Assembly (NCBI RefSeq): GCF_008933115.1
Contig: NZ_WBVO01000001.1
Coordinates: 620,001-684,000 of the forward strand
DNA length: 64,000 bases
Source of the DNA: Phaeocystidibacter luteus
GTDB lineage: Bacteria; Bacteroidota; Bacteroidia; Flavobacteriales; Schleiferiaceae
Direction of reading: 5' to 3'
A model generated the notes under the pieces. It was given only the letters and a program-made list of their open reading frames with translations. It searched no databases and was not told where the DNA came from. This document shows positions 1 to 8,783 of this stretch, piece by piece; positions within the stretch are counted from its first letter, which is position 1, and each line of letters begins with the position of its first letter. Both the position numbers and the translations under genes were made by a program.

Positions 1-421
1 TACCGCTCATGCCCCATCTCGCCTCGTGATTATTCACGGAACATCTGAAACCTTCCCACTCCACATTCGATTGAATGCTGAAGTTTCTAGGCTCATTCGT
101 TTTTGCCAGACGGAATGGAAAGAAAAAACCTCTACTCCCCTTTAAACCCGGACTCATGGCATGCAAACCTGTCCGCATTGCATCTGAAAGCATACCGGCT
201 TGCACGTGAGAACCGCCCATGTGTAGTACGTCAATCTGCCCTTCACCTTCGAAAGCAAGCTGATCTAATTTCTCAAAAAAGGCCTCAAGCTTATCGTCAT
301 CACCCGGTGTGAGAATCACATTGTTCTCCAAGTGCATGAACGGATATTTGGCTTGGGTAACCGACTGAGCTAGGCAAGCGAGGCTTAGCAAACAAGAAAG
401 CGCTATCAGTCTAATTCTCAT
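1..421 (-). CDS. SGNH/GDSL-like hydrolase, 3' end outside window
   Basis: The gene is read on the minus strand from an ATG at 421-419 and runs off the left edge, so only about 140 N-terminal residues are visible. It begins with a signal peptide (MRIRLIALSCLLSLACLAQ). Around residue 75 it has IDVLHMGGSHVQAG, which aligns with VLHFGDSQIEGD of the gene just upstream, so the two are probably paralogues in which the block I Asp has become Gly while the Ser is kept. The start overlaps the upstream stop by 11 bases, indicating translational coupling. The family comprises esterases and deacetylases; the substrate is unknown, and the LysM neighbour hints at the cell envelope. Confidence 0.75.
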   Translation of the reverse strand, partial: MRIRLIALSCLLSLACLAQSVTQAKYPFMHLENNVILTPGDDDKLEAFFEKLDQLAFEGEGQIDVLHMGGSHVQAGMLSDAMRTGLHAMSPGLKGSRGFFFPFRLAKTNEPRNFSIQSNVEWEGFRCSVNNHEARWGMSG

Positions 422-1904
422 CTACTTGTGTTCCTGGAATTAATACTGAATCGGCTGGATTCTCGACATGGTTTGGAAAGAGTTCGCGACTCAAAGCTGT
501 GGTCAGCCACTCTCCCACCTGTCTCGCACCTTTTGGCGTAAAGTGAACGTGGTCAGGTCCTGCTAATGGTGGATTGGTTCCAACCCAAGCTGGCATAGAG
601 TTTAAACCTCCCATTGCCCCAAAGATGTCCCAGAATGGAACGTTCTCGGCCATGGCTACAGCTTTTAACTCGTCTCTAACCCATGGAACCGCTTCGTAGG
701 TCACAAAAGAAGTTCCCGATTTCGTGCTCATGTCGCTCGGCCCAATCATCAAGATCGTTGCGTCAGGAGCTAATTGCTTCAATCGTTGAATCTGTCTTCG
801 TACTCTGCGCGCGTATGTCGCCGCTTGTTCTTTTGACTTGATATACGGAACCGTATTCCCTCCGTATTGATAGATAATCAACTCTACGGGCTCAAGACTC
901 AGAACTTTATTGAGGTGACTTCTACTCATCCGCGTGAAGATGACGCCGGAAGCTCCGCGCATTGGAATGTTGTCGACTACAATACCCGAATTACCTTCAA
1001 GTGAAACGCCGTAAACGTCAGGCGAAACCTTGCCTTTAAACTCTACTCTCAGCTTTTCGGGAGTTTTAGAGAATGTCCAACTTCGCACCCTCGCCTCCGC
1101 TCCAGGCTGAATAATTTGTTCTGTGAGCAGCGTGTCATTGGCATAGACCGTCAAACGGAAAGCAGCATCTGGATTGCGGTAATGCAAGCGCATCTGGTGA
1201 TAGGTTCTCGCTCGTGAATACGCCATGTTTGACGGCTTGAATTCCAACCATCCCATGGTGGTATCAGTGGCTGTACTGTCGCCTTGAGGTGGCGTGTACC
1301 GACACAATACCGCTCGTAATCCAAAACTAGTATGGGTGATGTTCGTATCGCGCTTTCCGAACGCTGCGTACCTGGCCCAATTATCAGAATGAGTTTGATT
1401 CACTGAGAAAGTTGGCGCTAAAGGCATTGCATCCAACATGCCTGGCCCTTCACCGCCATAAGCTTTTGTCCATTCGTTTCGGATCAAGCTTGTAATTCGA
1501 TCCCCTTCTATTTGAGAATCCCCGAAGTGTAAGACACGCAGTTTTCCTCCATTATCACGTATTTCTTCTAGAGCGGCACGAAGCTTTGAAAGACGAATCG
1601 TATCTGTACTCGCGAACTGAATTTTTCTCAGTTCGAGTGTCTTCATTAGATGTTCGCGCGCTTTTTTCTCTTCTTCAGATTTAGCCTGACCCGCGGTATC
1701 GATTCTAGTCATGTGGCTCGCCCGAATAATCGCTTCCACATCCACTCTTTGCGTGGTGTCTTGTTGAACAAACTCGTCCCACGTCGGATATCGGACAGTT
1801 ACGCCTGCCACTTTCACACCTCCTTCGGGCACAATAAACATCAACCCAAAGCAGAGCATCCCTACAGCTATCAAAAAAAGAAGTGTGATGTGAGGACGAA
1901 TCAT
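411..1904 (-). CDS. SGNH/GDSL hydrolase family protein
   Basis: This 497-residue protein has an N-terminal membrane anchor (about residues 5-25), then a charged region to about 115. The hydrolase part starts with VLHFGDSQIEGD (block I nucleophile Ser near residue 130), continues with YQYGGNTVPY (a plausible oxyanion segment) and ends with GPDHVHFTPKGA near residue 450, giving the Asp-x-x-His pair of the catalytic triad. The active site should face the periplasm. It lies between a LysM protein (4-base overlap) and a second SGNH protein (11-base overlap), so the three are one operon. The family includes peptidoglycan and polysaccharide O-acetyl esterases; the exact substrate cannot be read from the sequence. 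Confidence 0.85.
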   Translation of the reverse strand: MIRPHITLLFLIAVGMLCFGLMFIVPEGGVKVAGVTVRYPTWDEFVQQDTTQRVDVEAIIRASHMTRIDTAGQAKSEEEKKAREHLMKTLELRKIQFASTDTIRLSKLRAALEEIRDNGGKLRVLHFGDSQIEGDRITSLIRNEWTKAYGGEGPGMLDAMPLAPTFSVNQTHSDNWARYAAFGKRDTNITHTSFGLRAVLCRYTPPQGDSTATDTTMGWLEFKPSNMAYSRARTYHQMRLHYRNPDAAFRLTVYANDTLLTEQIIQPGAEARVRSWTFSKTPEKLRVEFKGKVSPDVYGVSLEGNSGIVVDNIPMRGASGVIFTRMSRSHLNKVLSLEPVELIIYQYGGNTVPYIKSKEQAATYARRVRRQIQRLKQLAPDATILMIGPSDMSTKSGTSFVTYEAVPWVRDELKAVAMAENVPFWDIFGAMGGLNSMPAWVGTNPPLAGPDHVHFTPKGARQVGEWLTTALSRELFPNHVENPADSVLIPGTQVDEN

Positions 1905-2998
1905 TGGGCGGTACTGCTTTTTACGAGAATCAACAACACTTGACCTTCGCGAATTCCTTCATCAATGCCATTCCATCTCATGATATCATCAGCGCTAATT
2001 CCGGGATAATTCCGCGCAATCGACCAGAGTGTATCTCCAGTTTTTACTTTGTACTGAACTTCTTCTCGGTCTTCCTCATCCGAGCGAACTTGCCCTTCCC
2101 GACGCTCTGCCGCCTGTGCGGTAACCACTCGTGTATCTACTCCTCGCGGAACGTAGATCACGAGCTCTTGACCAACTCTAATCATGTCCGATCGGAGATT
2201 GTTCCACTTCTTCACATCACTCAGTCCGACTTTATAGCGATTGGCAATCACCCCAAGGTAGTCTCCTGAGCGAACGCGATAGGTAATTCTTGTATGAGTT
2301 GATGGATCGGGAATATCGTTCTCAATGCGGTTACGCGTAGCCATCAAGCCTTGTAACGCCGTACTATCCTTAACTCTTGCCAATTCGAACAACTGAACCA
2401 ACTGATCTTTTGTCGGCAGAGGGTTCATTCGCACAACTGCCGTTCTATCAATCTCCAAATGGTCGTTTTGAATCCCGGGATTTGCGACTTCAAAAAACCG
2501 CTTATCCGCCGCGTTCCACCCCATCACAGCTGGTACATCCGACCAATAGAAGGAGCCAGAAACCGCCATCTCCTTTTGGTCTGAAAAGTCTGGTAGCTCA
2601 TCCATTTCCATGGATTTCCAATCCTCAATGGTCTTCTTCCATTTGATGAATTCTACCGCATCGAAGGACAATCGCGTTGCCGGAGCGGGTCCATACACAA
2701 AGGCATAATCGGCTAGAAGAGAGTCTTCGAATCGCTCGAGTAAATCTTCATACCATTCCTGAGCAGCTTCTGTGCTAAAGTATGGGTCCATGCGCGCATC
2801 GAATCCTTCGCTCACATCCAATCCATACTTGACAGCAATGGCCGGCGATAATCCCCACCATCCCTTACGGTTGGCAGGAAGGTTCAGTGAGCTCATGCCA
2901 CGCACTAAATAACCTTTCTCGCGCAGAAAGACTTCGGGGTCTTGAGCACTAGATGCAAGGGTGAGTAAAAGTAGGATGACAACGTATAAGCGACGCAT
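1901..2998 (-). CDS. LysM domain protein, secreted
   Basis: The start is placed at the ATG at 2998 because MRRLYVVILLLLTLASSAQ is a clean signal peptide; an in-frame ATG at 3031 would put extra residues before it and overlaps the promoter. The protein has 365 residues. The first 235 or so match no domain I recognise. Two LysM repeats follow, YRVRSGDYLGVIANRY near residue 240 and YKVKTGDTLWSIARNY near 320, each with the usual N-W-N/LR-x-GQ tail. LysM binds N-acetylglucosamine chains, so the protein probably anchors to peptidoglycan and may present or recruit the two SGNH hydrolases encoded downstream in the same operon. Confidence 0.85.
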   Translation of the reverse strand: MRRLYVVILLLLTLASSAQDPEVFLREKGYLVRGMSSLNLPANRKGWWGLSPAIAVKYGLDVSEGFDARMDPYFSTEAAQEWYEDLLERFEDSLLADYAFVYGPAPATRLSFDAVEFIKWKKTIEDWKSMEMDELPDFSDQKEMAVSGSFYWSDVPAVMGWNAADKRFFEVANPGIQNDHLEIDRTAVVRMNPLPTKDQLVQLFELARVKDSTALQGLMATRNRIENDIPDPSTHTRITYRVRSGDYLGVIANRYKVGLSDVKKWNNLRSDMIRVGQELVIYVPRGVDTRVVTAQAAERREGQVRSDEEDREEVQYKVKTGDTLWSIARNYPGISADDIMRWNGIDEGIREGQVLLILVKSSTAQ

Positions 2999-3002
2999 GG
3001 CC

Positions 3003-3031
3003 CAAAAATAAGAGAACTGTTCAGACTTCAA
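3003..3031 (-). promoter_or_regulatory. Promoter of the LysM-SGNH operon
   Basis: On the minus strand there is a TTG (3031-3029), an 18-base spacer and TATTTTTG (3010-3003), a full match to the Bacteroidota -33/-7 pattern. The ATG at 2998 begins only four bases after the box, so the transcript should have almost no leader. One arm of a 13-base inverted repeat fills most of the spacer. Confidence 0.6.
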
Positions 3032-3060
3032 CCATTTGTATGAGTCAAAGTCTGAACAGT
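3016..3060. repeat. 13-bp perfect inverted repeat in LysM operon promoter
   Basis: ACTGTTCAGACTT (3016-3028) and its exact reverse complement (3048-3060) are separated by 19 bases. The structure could be an operator, since one arm sits between the -33 and -7 elements of the LysM operon. It could also be the terminator hairpin of the receptor gene that stops at 3081, since the minus strand is T-rich after the second arm. Both roles are possible together. Confidence 0.6.
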
Positions 3061-3080
3061 CCCAAATATTGTGCTAGAAG

Positions 3081-5864
3081 TTATCTAGTTATAGTCACGC
3101 GCTCGCCAAGACGTTCACCTCCGCCGCCTCCACCAGCTGAGCCGCTGTTGAATTTATAGAGGAAGGTGACCATGGCATATCGCCCAAGAGAGTTTGTATT
3201 TCGCTCAACAATTGAATTGAGATTGCCGAATCGGCTTACCCCTCTGTTTTGGTTTAGGATGTCAAACACCGTTAGCTGAAGCTGAGCCGTTCCATCTTTA
3301 ACGAGGTTGTAGCTGATGTTCGCGTTCCAAACCGGTACAACTTGGTCTTCCGCAAACTGAGCGTTGGTGTAAGTTTGGATGTCCACGCCAGTTTCAAACT
3401 CAAGCTGTTCATTTACCGAGTATTCAAAGTTGGCGAAGTAAGAATGACTCAAATACTCCTGGTTCAACTGTGTTTGAAGGGAATACGTACTCCAATTGTA
3501 GTTCAGCCTACCACCAATGTTCACCTCAATTACCTCTCTATTCGAGTTTCTGAAACTCAGTTCTCCACCTACGGAGGAGTTGTCTTGCATATTCACCTCT
3601 CCATTAATCTTACTCGGAGTGGTACGATAGCTACCGTTCGCTTGGGTTCTGATGTCGATACCAATCTTGCTTATTGAGAAGCGGTAATTGACTGCTGAAT
3701 TGAAGTTATATGCGGGTTCAGAAAAGTTCTCCGGACGGAAAATTCGAACGTACTGCGAATCGATGGTTTGATCTGTGGAGATCACATTATCTGTTCTACC
3801 CCCGCTTAAGTATGCGAAGAAGCCACTTCCATCGAAACTGTTCCAGAAGCCGTAGTTCATCCATACACTCTGACGAAACTGTGGCTCCAAATCTGGATTT
3901 CCAATGAACGTTACGAGTGGATTGGTAATGTCCTCAAGCGTCAACAATTGTGTCAACTCTGGCATTTGCACACTCGAGTTATAATTGAAAGATGCTCTAC
4001 TGAAGTTTGAGATGGACCAATTGTAATCAATTCCCGGAAGTAGGTAGAAGAACGAACGTTGAGGAATGGTCGTTTCAAAGCGTTCTTCTATTGCTGACTG
4101 ATAATAGTTTGTTCCTCTCAAGCTCACGCTCACATTGTGAACATCGCCGGTGTACTTGTAGGCGACCTCACCACCTTGGTAGCCTTCACTGAGAAAGAAA
4201 TTAGGCGAGTAAATATCCTGAAAACCACCAGAGTATACGTCGAATGTAGTTCGATCAAGTTGTTCGTCTGCAACGGAGAAATTACCACTCACAGTGAGGA
4301 AATGCTTCTTGGCCAAAGGCTCAGTGTACTCTACCGAACCGTTGTAACGCGTGTTACTCGTAAGGTCATTTCTTTGTTGAAACAAGCTATCGACTTCATT
4401 GTCTAAAGGAAACTGATTGTAGTTCTCCCAAGTACCGTCGCTCTCCACATTCTCAAACACCGCAGAAGTTCTCAAAGCGAGAATTCTACCTTCATTGTTG
4501 AATTTATGGATGTAGTTCACGCCCAAATTAGCGGCGGTATTCACGTCCTCAGAATTGGTCTGACGATTAGATTCTTGAAGGGTTCCGATACCGTCAATTG
4601 TGCGTTGCTCGTAGATGGTTGAGCCAGAGAAGCCCACTTGGTAACGACCGCTGGCCTTAACTTCTACCCTATTCATGGAGTCTAAATCAGATCGGTGATT
4701 TATGCTGAATGAATGGCTGTTAGAAATCGAATTGTCCTCGCTTTCACGGAAACCAGTAATCTCAGTATCGCCGGCAAACTCTCTGGAATTCTCTGTCGTG
4801 GTTGTGAAGTTATCGAGGTGAGTGAAGAAATACGAGGCGTTAAACCGGTGATTTCTGTTCGGATCCCAGTTCAAGTTCACACCCGTAGCCCCAGAGAGGA
4901 AGAGTCCATCATCTGGACCAGCAAAGTTCAGCGGAATAGATTCTGAGCCATCCACAGTGATCATGTAACCCCCTCGGCCCATACCTCCGCCTCCACTCAT
5001 ATCACGGTAATCGCCAAAGCTGAATCCGTAGTCGTTTACGTTGTTGAAGTTGCCGAGAACGGATACACGAGTGGTATTTGTAAAGCTGTGCACACCTGTC
5101 TTTCCCGTGAATGGAATTCGGTCGTCCGCGTAGCCAGCTCCACCTTCTGCATATCCGAAGTAGCCCTTTTTTCTGTCCTCTTTTAATTCGAGGTTGATTG
5201 TTTTCGACCGTTCACCATCGTCCACTCCCGTATACATGGCATCGTCAGTTTGTCGATCGTATACTTGTACCGACTTTACCGCGTCGGCAGGAATATTTCT
5301 AGTCGCGATAGTAGGATCACCTCCAAAGAACTCTTTTCCGTCAACGAGAACTTGCTCCACATCTTGACCTTGTGCGGTGATTGAACCGTCTCTATCCACT
5401 TCGATTCCGGGAAGTCGTTTCAATAGGTCTTCTACATTATCATCTGCCCTCACGCGAAATGAGGAAGCGTCGTATTCTACTGTATCCTTATTGATGAGAA
5501 CAGGAATTCGTTGTCCGTTGATAACAACTTCGGATAGGCTATTCATTTCTGGAGCCATCTGAATATTTCCCAGATTGGAAGCGGTGCCACCTTCTCCCAC
5601 GGTTACATCTCGGTTGTACGTTTGGAATCCCAAGAATGAAACTTGGAAAATGTATTCGCCGTCTCCCACTGGAGTGGTCTCAAAATAACCAACGTCATTG
5701 GTTATTCCGAAGCTAGCCATTGTGCTGTCATCCGGATTGAGAAGGGCAATACCGGCCATGATGAGCGGGTCACCCGTTGTGTCTGTTACAGTTCCCGTAA
5801 AAGTTTGCCCGGAGGATATAAGTCCGAGGCTCGTTGCGAAGAGGGTGAGGAATAGTTTTTTCAT
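3081..5864 (-). CDS. TonB-dependent receptor-like outer membrane beta-barrel protein
   Basis: The start is the ATG at 5864, giving MKKLFLTLFATSLGLISSGQ, a normal signal peptide; 927 residues. A carboxypeptidase-D regulatory-like domain (FTGTVTDTTGDPL, residues ~20-100) is followed by a TonB plug domain (VEDLLKRLPGIEVDRDG; VLVDGKEFFGGDP) and a long barrel rich in aromatic and Asn residues, as in the OMP_b-brl_3 type of Bacteroidota receptor. The C-terminus carries a glycine run (GGGGGG). A GLPGLI protein gene ends 23 bases upstream; this pairing is common in Bacteroidota. The ligand is unknown; members are often linked to peptide, metal or siderophore traffic. Confidence 0.88.
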   Translation of the reverse strand: MKKLFLTLFATSLGLISSGQTFTGTVTDTTGDPLIMAGIALLNPDDSTMASFGITNDVGYFETTPVGDGEYIFQVSFLGFQTYNRDVTVGEGGTASNLGNIQMAPEMNSLSEVVINGQRIPVLINKDTVEYDASSFRVRADDNVEDLLKRLPGIEVDRDGSITAQGQDVEQVLVDGKEFFGGDPTIATRNIPADAVKSVQVYDRQTDDAMYTGVDDGERSKTINLELKEDRKKGYFGYAEGGAGYADDRIPFTGKTGVHSFTNTTRVSVLGNFNNVNDYGFSFGDYRDMSGGGGMGRGGYMITVDGSESIPLNFAGPDDGLFLSGATGVNLNWDPNRNHRFNASYFFTHLDNFTTTTENSREFAGDTEITGFRESEDNSISNSHSFSINHRSDLDSMNRVEVKASGRYQVGFSGSTIYEQRTIDGIGTLQESNRQTNSEDVNTAANLGVNYIHKFNNEGRILALRTSAVFENVESDGTWENYNQFPLDNEVDSLFQQRNDLTSNTRYNGSVEYTEPLAKKHFLTVSGNFSVADEQLDRTTFDVYSGGFQDIYSPNFFLSEGYQGGEVAYKYTGDVHNVSVSLRGTNYYQSAIEERFETTIPQRSFFYLLPGIDYNWSISNFSRASFNYNSSVQMPELTQLLTLEDITNPLVTFIGNPDLEPQFRQSVWMNYGFWNSFDGSGFFAYLSGGRTDNVISTDQTIDSQYVRIFRPENFSEPAYNFNSAVNYRFSISKIGIDIRTQANGSYRTTPSKINGEVNMQDNSSVGGELSFRNSNREVIEVNIGGRLNYNWSTYSLQTQLNQEYLSHSYFANFEYSVNEQLEFETGVDIQTYTNAQFAEDQVVPVWNANISYNLVKDGTAQLQLTVFDILNQNRGVSRFGNLNSIVERNTNSLGRYAMVTFLYKFNSGSAGGGGGGERLGERVTITR

Positions 5865-5887
5865 GATTTTGTGTCTGGTCAGGTTGA

Positions 5888-6598
5888 TTATCTTCCCCAT
5901 CTGCGTCGCATTTCACGGGTCTTTTCTTCTACGATGGCTTTGTATTCATCACGCGTGACTTCCTCTCCATCGTCTGGTACTTCGAGTTCCTCTTCGGGAA
6001 CCTTTCCCATTTGAACGTTTACAGCTGAAATGGTGGTTTTACCATCATCAATATTCACATAAAGAACCGCGCCTGGGAAGCCTACGTATTCTTTGGGACC
6101 TGCTGAAACAGGAAGCCGAGGCGTGAACCAAGCGATAATGTCTACCGTATCGTGTTCCGTTTTTTTGACTTCCATACATGGAAAGCCAAGTACGATCCCT
6201 TGCTTACCGGTAAATTTCCAGCCTTCCATAGAAAGGGTATCTAGGACTTGGAATTCCTTAGACATGAAGTCGGTGTAGTGCTGATATCTTCGGTTGAGAA
6301 AATCGAGGAAATAAACATCTTTCGGTTCCCAACGCATTCTGCGGAATTGGACTCCGCCTGTGCTAAAGTCGTCTTCCTCCTCTTCTGGATGGAAAGAGCA
6401 ATGTGCGTTTTGGGGGTTGAAGTAGACGTCCCACTTCGATTTGATTTCCGTCGGCATATCTGGACGGTTTTGCACCCACCGGCTATCGGAGATGTCGGTA
6501 ATCTCTTCATAGACAATGTGTCCTGTCGTGAGAGAATCTTGTGCAAAAGCGGATATCGGGCCAATCAGGGCGATTAGCCAGAGGCTTGCAGTTTTCAT
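5888..6598 (-). CDS. GLPGLI family protein
   Basis: Translation from the ATG at 6598 gives MKTASLWLIALIGPISAFAQ, a signal peptide, and 236 residues in total; an upstream in-frame ATG at 6691 would add an implausible charged leader. The protein has the layout of the GLPGLI family: an early GHIVYEE strand, a central region with WFTPRLPVSAGP, and the family signature in the form GFPGAVLYVNI. The C-terminus is highly charged (EEKTREMRRRWGR). It is probably periplasmic and forms a transcription unit with the beta-barrel receptor 23 bases downstream. GLPGLI proteins have no well-established biochemical role. Confidence 0.85.
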   Translation of the reverse strand: MKTASLWLIALIGPISAFAQDSLTTGHIVYEEITDISDSRWVQNRPDMPTEIKSKWDVYFNPQNAHCSFHPEEEEDDFSTGGVQFRRMRWEPKDVYFLDFLNRRYQHYTDFMSKEFQVLDTLSMEGWKFTGKQGIVLGFPCMEVKKTEHDTVDIIAWFTPRLPVSAGPKEYVGFPGAVLYVNIDDGKTTISAVNVQMGKVPEEELEVPDDGEEVTRDEYKAIVEEKTREMRRRWGR

Positions 6599-6670
6599 AA
6601 GGCGTGTTTCGTTTGCAACGAAGTTATCTTCATGTGAACGGAAATCAAACACATTTATCATTCCGTTAAC

Positions 6671-6703
6671 AAAAAAGGCCACTCGCCGCATTGGCGAATG
6701 GCC
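6671..6703 (-). terminator. Rho-independent terminator of dnaK
   Basis: An 11-bp stem with one mismatch (GGCCA-TCGCC at 6677-6687 with GGCGA-TGGCC at 6693-6703) is followed on the minus strand by six T. It lies 28 bases after the dnaK stop and before the GLPGLI gene, so it ends dnaK transcription. Confidence 0.8.
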
Positions 6704-6730
6704 CTTATGATGTTTAAAAAAGCGGAAGGT

Positions 6731-8635
6731 TTACTTCACTTCTTCAAATTCTACGTCGGTCACGTCGTCACCGTCATTTCCCGAAGCAGATGCGCCTTCA
6801 GCTCCTGCATCAGCGGCGTCGCCACCAGCCTCTTGCTGAGCTTTGTACATCTCTTCTGAAGCGTTCTTCCAAGCCTCGTTGATCTTTTCCATCGCAGCGT
6901 CAATTGCCGCAACATCTTGAGACTCATGAGCTGCTTTCAACTCTGTAAGAGCAGTTTCAATTGGTGCTTTGTTGCCCTCTGAAAGCTTATCTCCGAATTC
7001 GCTCAACTGCTTCTCGGTCTGGAAAATCATCTGATCAGCTGCATTGAGCTTATCAACTTTCTCCTTTGCTTCTTTATCCGCATCAGCGTTTGCTTCTGCT
7101 TCTTGCTTCATGCGCTCGATTTCATCTTGTGACAAGCCACTTGAAGCTTCGATTCGGATAGACTGCTCTTTGCCAGTCGCCTTATCTTTCGCAGAAACAT
7201 TCAAGATACCGTTCGCATCAATGTCGAATGTCACCTCAATTTGAGGAACACCGCGCGGTGCTGGCGGGATGTCATCTAGGTGGAAACGACCAATTGTCTT
7301 GTTATCCTTCGCCATTGGGCGCTCACCTTGAAGTACGTGAATGTCTACCTGTGGTTGATTGTCAGCCGCTGTAGAGAAGGTTTCAGACTTCTTAGTTGGA
7401 ATAGTCGTGTTCGATTCGATCAACTTGGTGAATACACCACCCATTGTTTCGATACCTAGTGAAAGTGGAGTAACGTCGAGAAGAAGTACATCTTTTACGT
7501 CACCTGCAAGTACACCACCTTGGATAGATGCTCCAATGGCAACTACCTCATCAGGGTTAACTCCTTTCGAAGCATCTTTACCGAAGAACTTCTTAACCGC
7601 ATCTTGGATAGCTGGGATACGTGTTGAACCACCTACTAGGATGATTTCGTCGATATCGCTTGTGCTCATCCCTGCATTCTTAAGTGCAGTGCGGCAAGGC
7701 TCAATTGTGCGCTCTACAAGGTCACTCACCAAACGCTCGAATTCAGAACGGCTAAGCGTACGCACCAAGTGCTTCGGTCCGCTAGCTGTAGCAGTAATGT
7801 ATGGGAGGTTGATTTCGGTGCTAGACGAGCTGGACAATTCAATCTTTGCTTTCTCGGCTGCTTCTTTCAAACGCTGAAGCGCCATGGCGTCGTCGCGAAG
7901 ATCGATGCTTTCTTCTTTCTTGAATTCGTCAGCCAACCAGTCGATTACGCGCTGATCGAAGTCATCACCACCAAGGTGTGTGTCACCATCGGTAGACTTC
8001 ACTTCGAATACGCCGTCACCCAACTCGAGGATAGATACGTCGTGCGTACCACCACCGCAGTCGAATACGGCCACTTTCAAGTCTTGACCTTTCTTGTCGA
8101 TACCGTAAGCCAAAGCAGCAGCAGTTGGCTCGTTGATAATACGACGAACCTTTAGGCCTGCAATTTCGCCGGCTTCTTTAGTCGCTTGACGCTGCGCGTC
8201 GTTGAAGTATGCTGGAACAGTAATAACTGCTTCTGAAACGGTAGTACCCAAGTAGTCTTCAGCCGTTTTCTTCATCTTTTGAAGAATCATTGCTGAAAGC
8301 TCTTGAGGAGTGTACATGCGATCGTCGATTTGGACACGTGGTGTGTCGTTATCGCCTTTCACAACATTATAGGGCACTCTCTTAACCTCGCTTGCGATGC
8401 TTGAGTATGACTCACCCATGAAGCGTTTGATAGAGAATATGGTTTTATGTGGGTTTGTGATGGCCTGACGTTTTGCAGGGTCACCAACTTTTCGTTCGCC
8501 GCCGTCGACAAATGCAACCATCGATGGGGTTGTGCGCTTCCCTTCGCTGTTAGGGATAACTACTGGTTCGTTACCCTCCATTACTGCGACACAGGAGTTT
8601 GTCGTACCGAGGTCGATTCCAATAATCTTACTCAT
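6731..8635 (-). CDS. dnaK: Chaperone DnaK (Hsp70)
   Basis: This is a full-length 634-residue Hsp70. It starts [21 protein letters not shown] (phosphate 1 motif), with [19 protein letters not shown] near residue 193 (phosphate 2; here with Cys and His where Leu and Phe are usual) and [13 protein letters not shown] near 340 (adenosine motif). The substrate-binding domain includes [17 protein letters not shown], and the tail ends [11 protein letters not shown], the usual co-chaperone contact. It works with DnaJ and GrpE in protein folding; neither is encoded next to it. It is monocistronic with its own terminator. An 11-base motif upstream is shared with the small heat shock gene at 12.5 kb. Confidence 0.98.
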   Translation of the reverse strand: MSKIIGIDLGTTNSCVAVMEGNEPVVIPNSEGKRTTPSMVAFVDGGERKVGDPAKRQAITNPHKTIFSIKRFMGESYSSIASEVKRVPYNVVKGDNDTPRVQIDDRMYTPQELSAMILQKMKKTAEDYLGTTVSEAVITVPAYFNDAQRQATKEAGEIAGLKVRRIINEPTAAALAYGIDKKGQDLKVAVFDCGGGTHDVSILELGDGVFEVKSTDGDTHLGGDDFDQRVIDWLADEFKKEESIDLRDDAMALQRLKEAAEKAKIELSSSSSTEINLPYITATASGPKHLVRTLSRSEFERLVSDLVERTIEPCRTALKNAGMSTSDIDEIILVGGSTRIPAIQDAVKKFFGKDASKGVNPDEVVAIGASIQGGVLAGDVKDVLLLDVTPLSLGIETMGGVFTKLIESNTTIPTKKSETFSTAADNQPQVDIHVLQGERPMAKDNKTIGRFHLDDIPPAPRGVPQIEVTFDIDANGILNVSAKDKATGKEQSIRIEASSGLSQDEIERMKQEAEANADADKEAKEKVDKLNAADQMIFQTEKQLSEFGDKLSEGNKAPIETALTELKAAHESQDVAAIDAAMEKINEAWKNASEEMYKAQQEAGGDAADAGAEGASASGNDGDDVTDVEFEEVK

Positions 8636-8692
8636 CAGTGCTTATTTTGATTTTATCTTTAATCTTCTTCGTCGTGAGACACTCCTCTATTG

Positions 8693-8703
8693 TCAAACGA
8701 TAT
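8693..8703 (-). promoter_or_regulatory. Shared motif upstream of dnaK (ATATCGTTTGA)
   Basis: The 11-mer ATATCGTTTGA occurs on the minus strand 58-68 bases before dnaK and again, in the opposite orientation relative to the gene, upstream of the hsp20 gene (12936-12946). No classical CIRCE element is visible at either gene. It may be a heat-shock operator; this is inference from co-occurrence only. Confidence 0.35.
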
Positions 8704-8720
8704 GCCAGCGGGCTAAAAAC

Positions 8721-8750
8721 AAAAAATCCCGACGTATATGTCAGGATTTT
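8721..8750 (-). terminator. Terminator of the DUF4249-like gene
   Basis: A 10-bp stem (AAATCCCGAC, 8724-8733, with GTCAGGATTT, 8740-8749; one G-T type pair) is followed by a T-run on the minus strand. It lies 34 bases downstream of the stop at 8784 and separates that gene from dnaK. Confidence 0.7.
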
Positions 8751-8783
8751 GTGTAGTTGTGACGACAAGTTGTCAGAATGCCA

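Noticed and set aside
103-312. Open frame on the plus strand near the left edge
   Set aside because: It lies opposite the cut SGNH hydrolase gene, which has a signal peptide, a catalytic motif and operon context; the plus frame has none.
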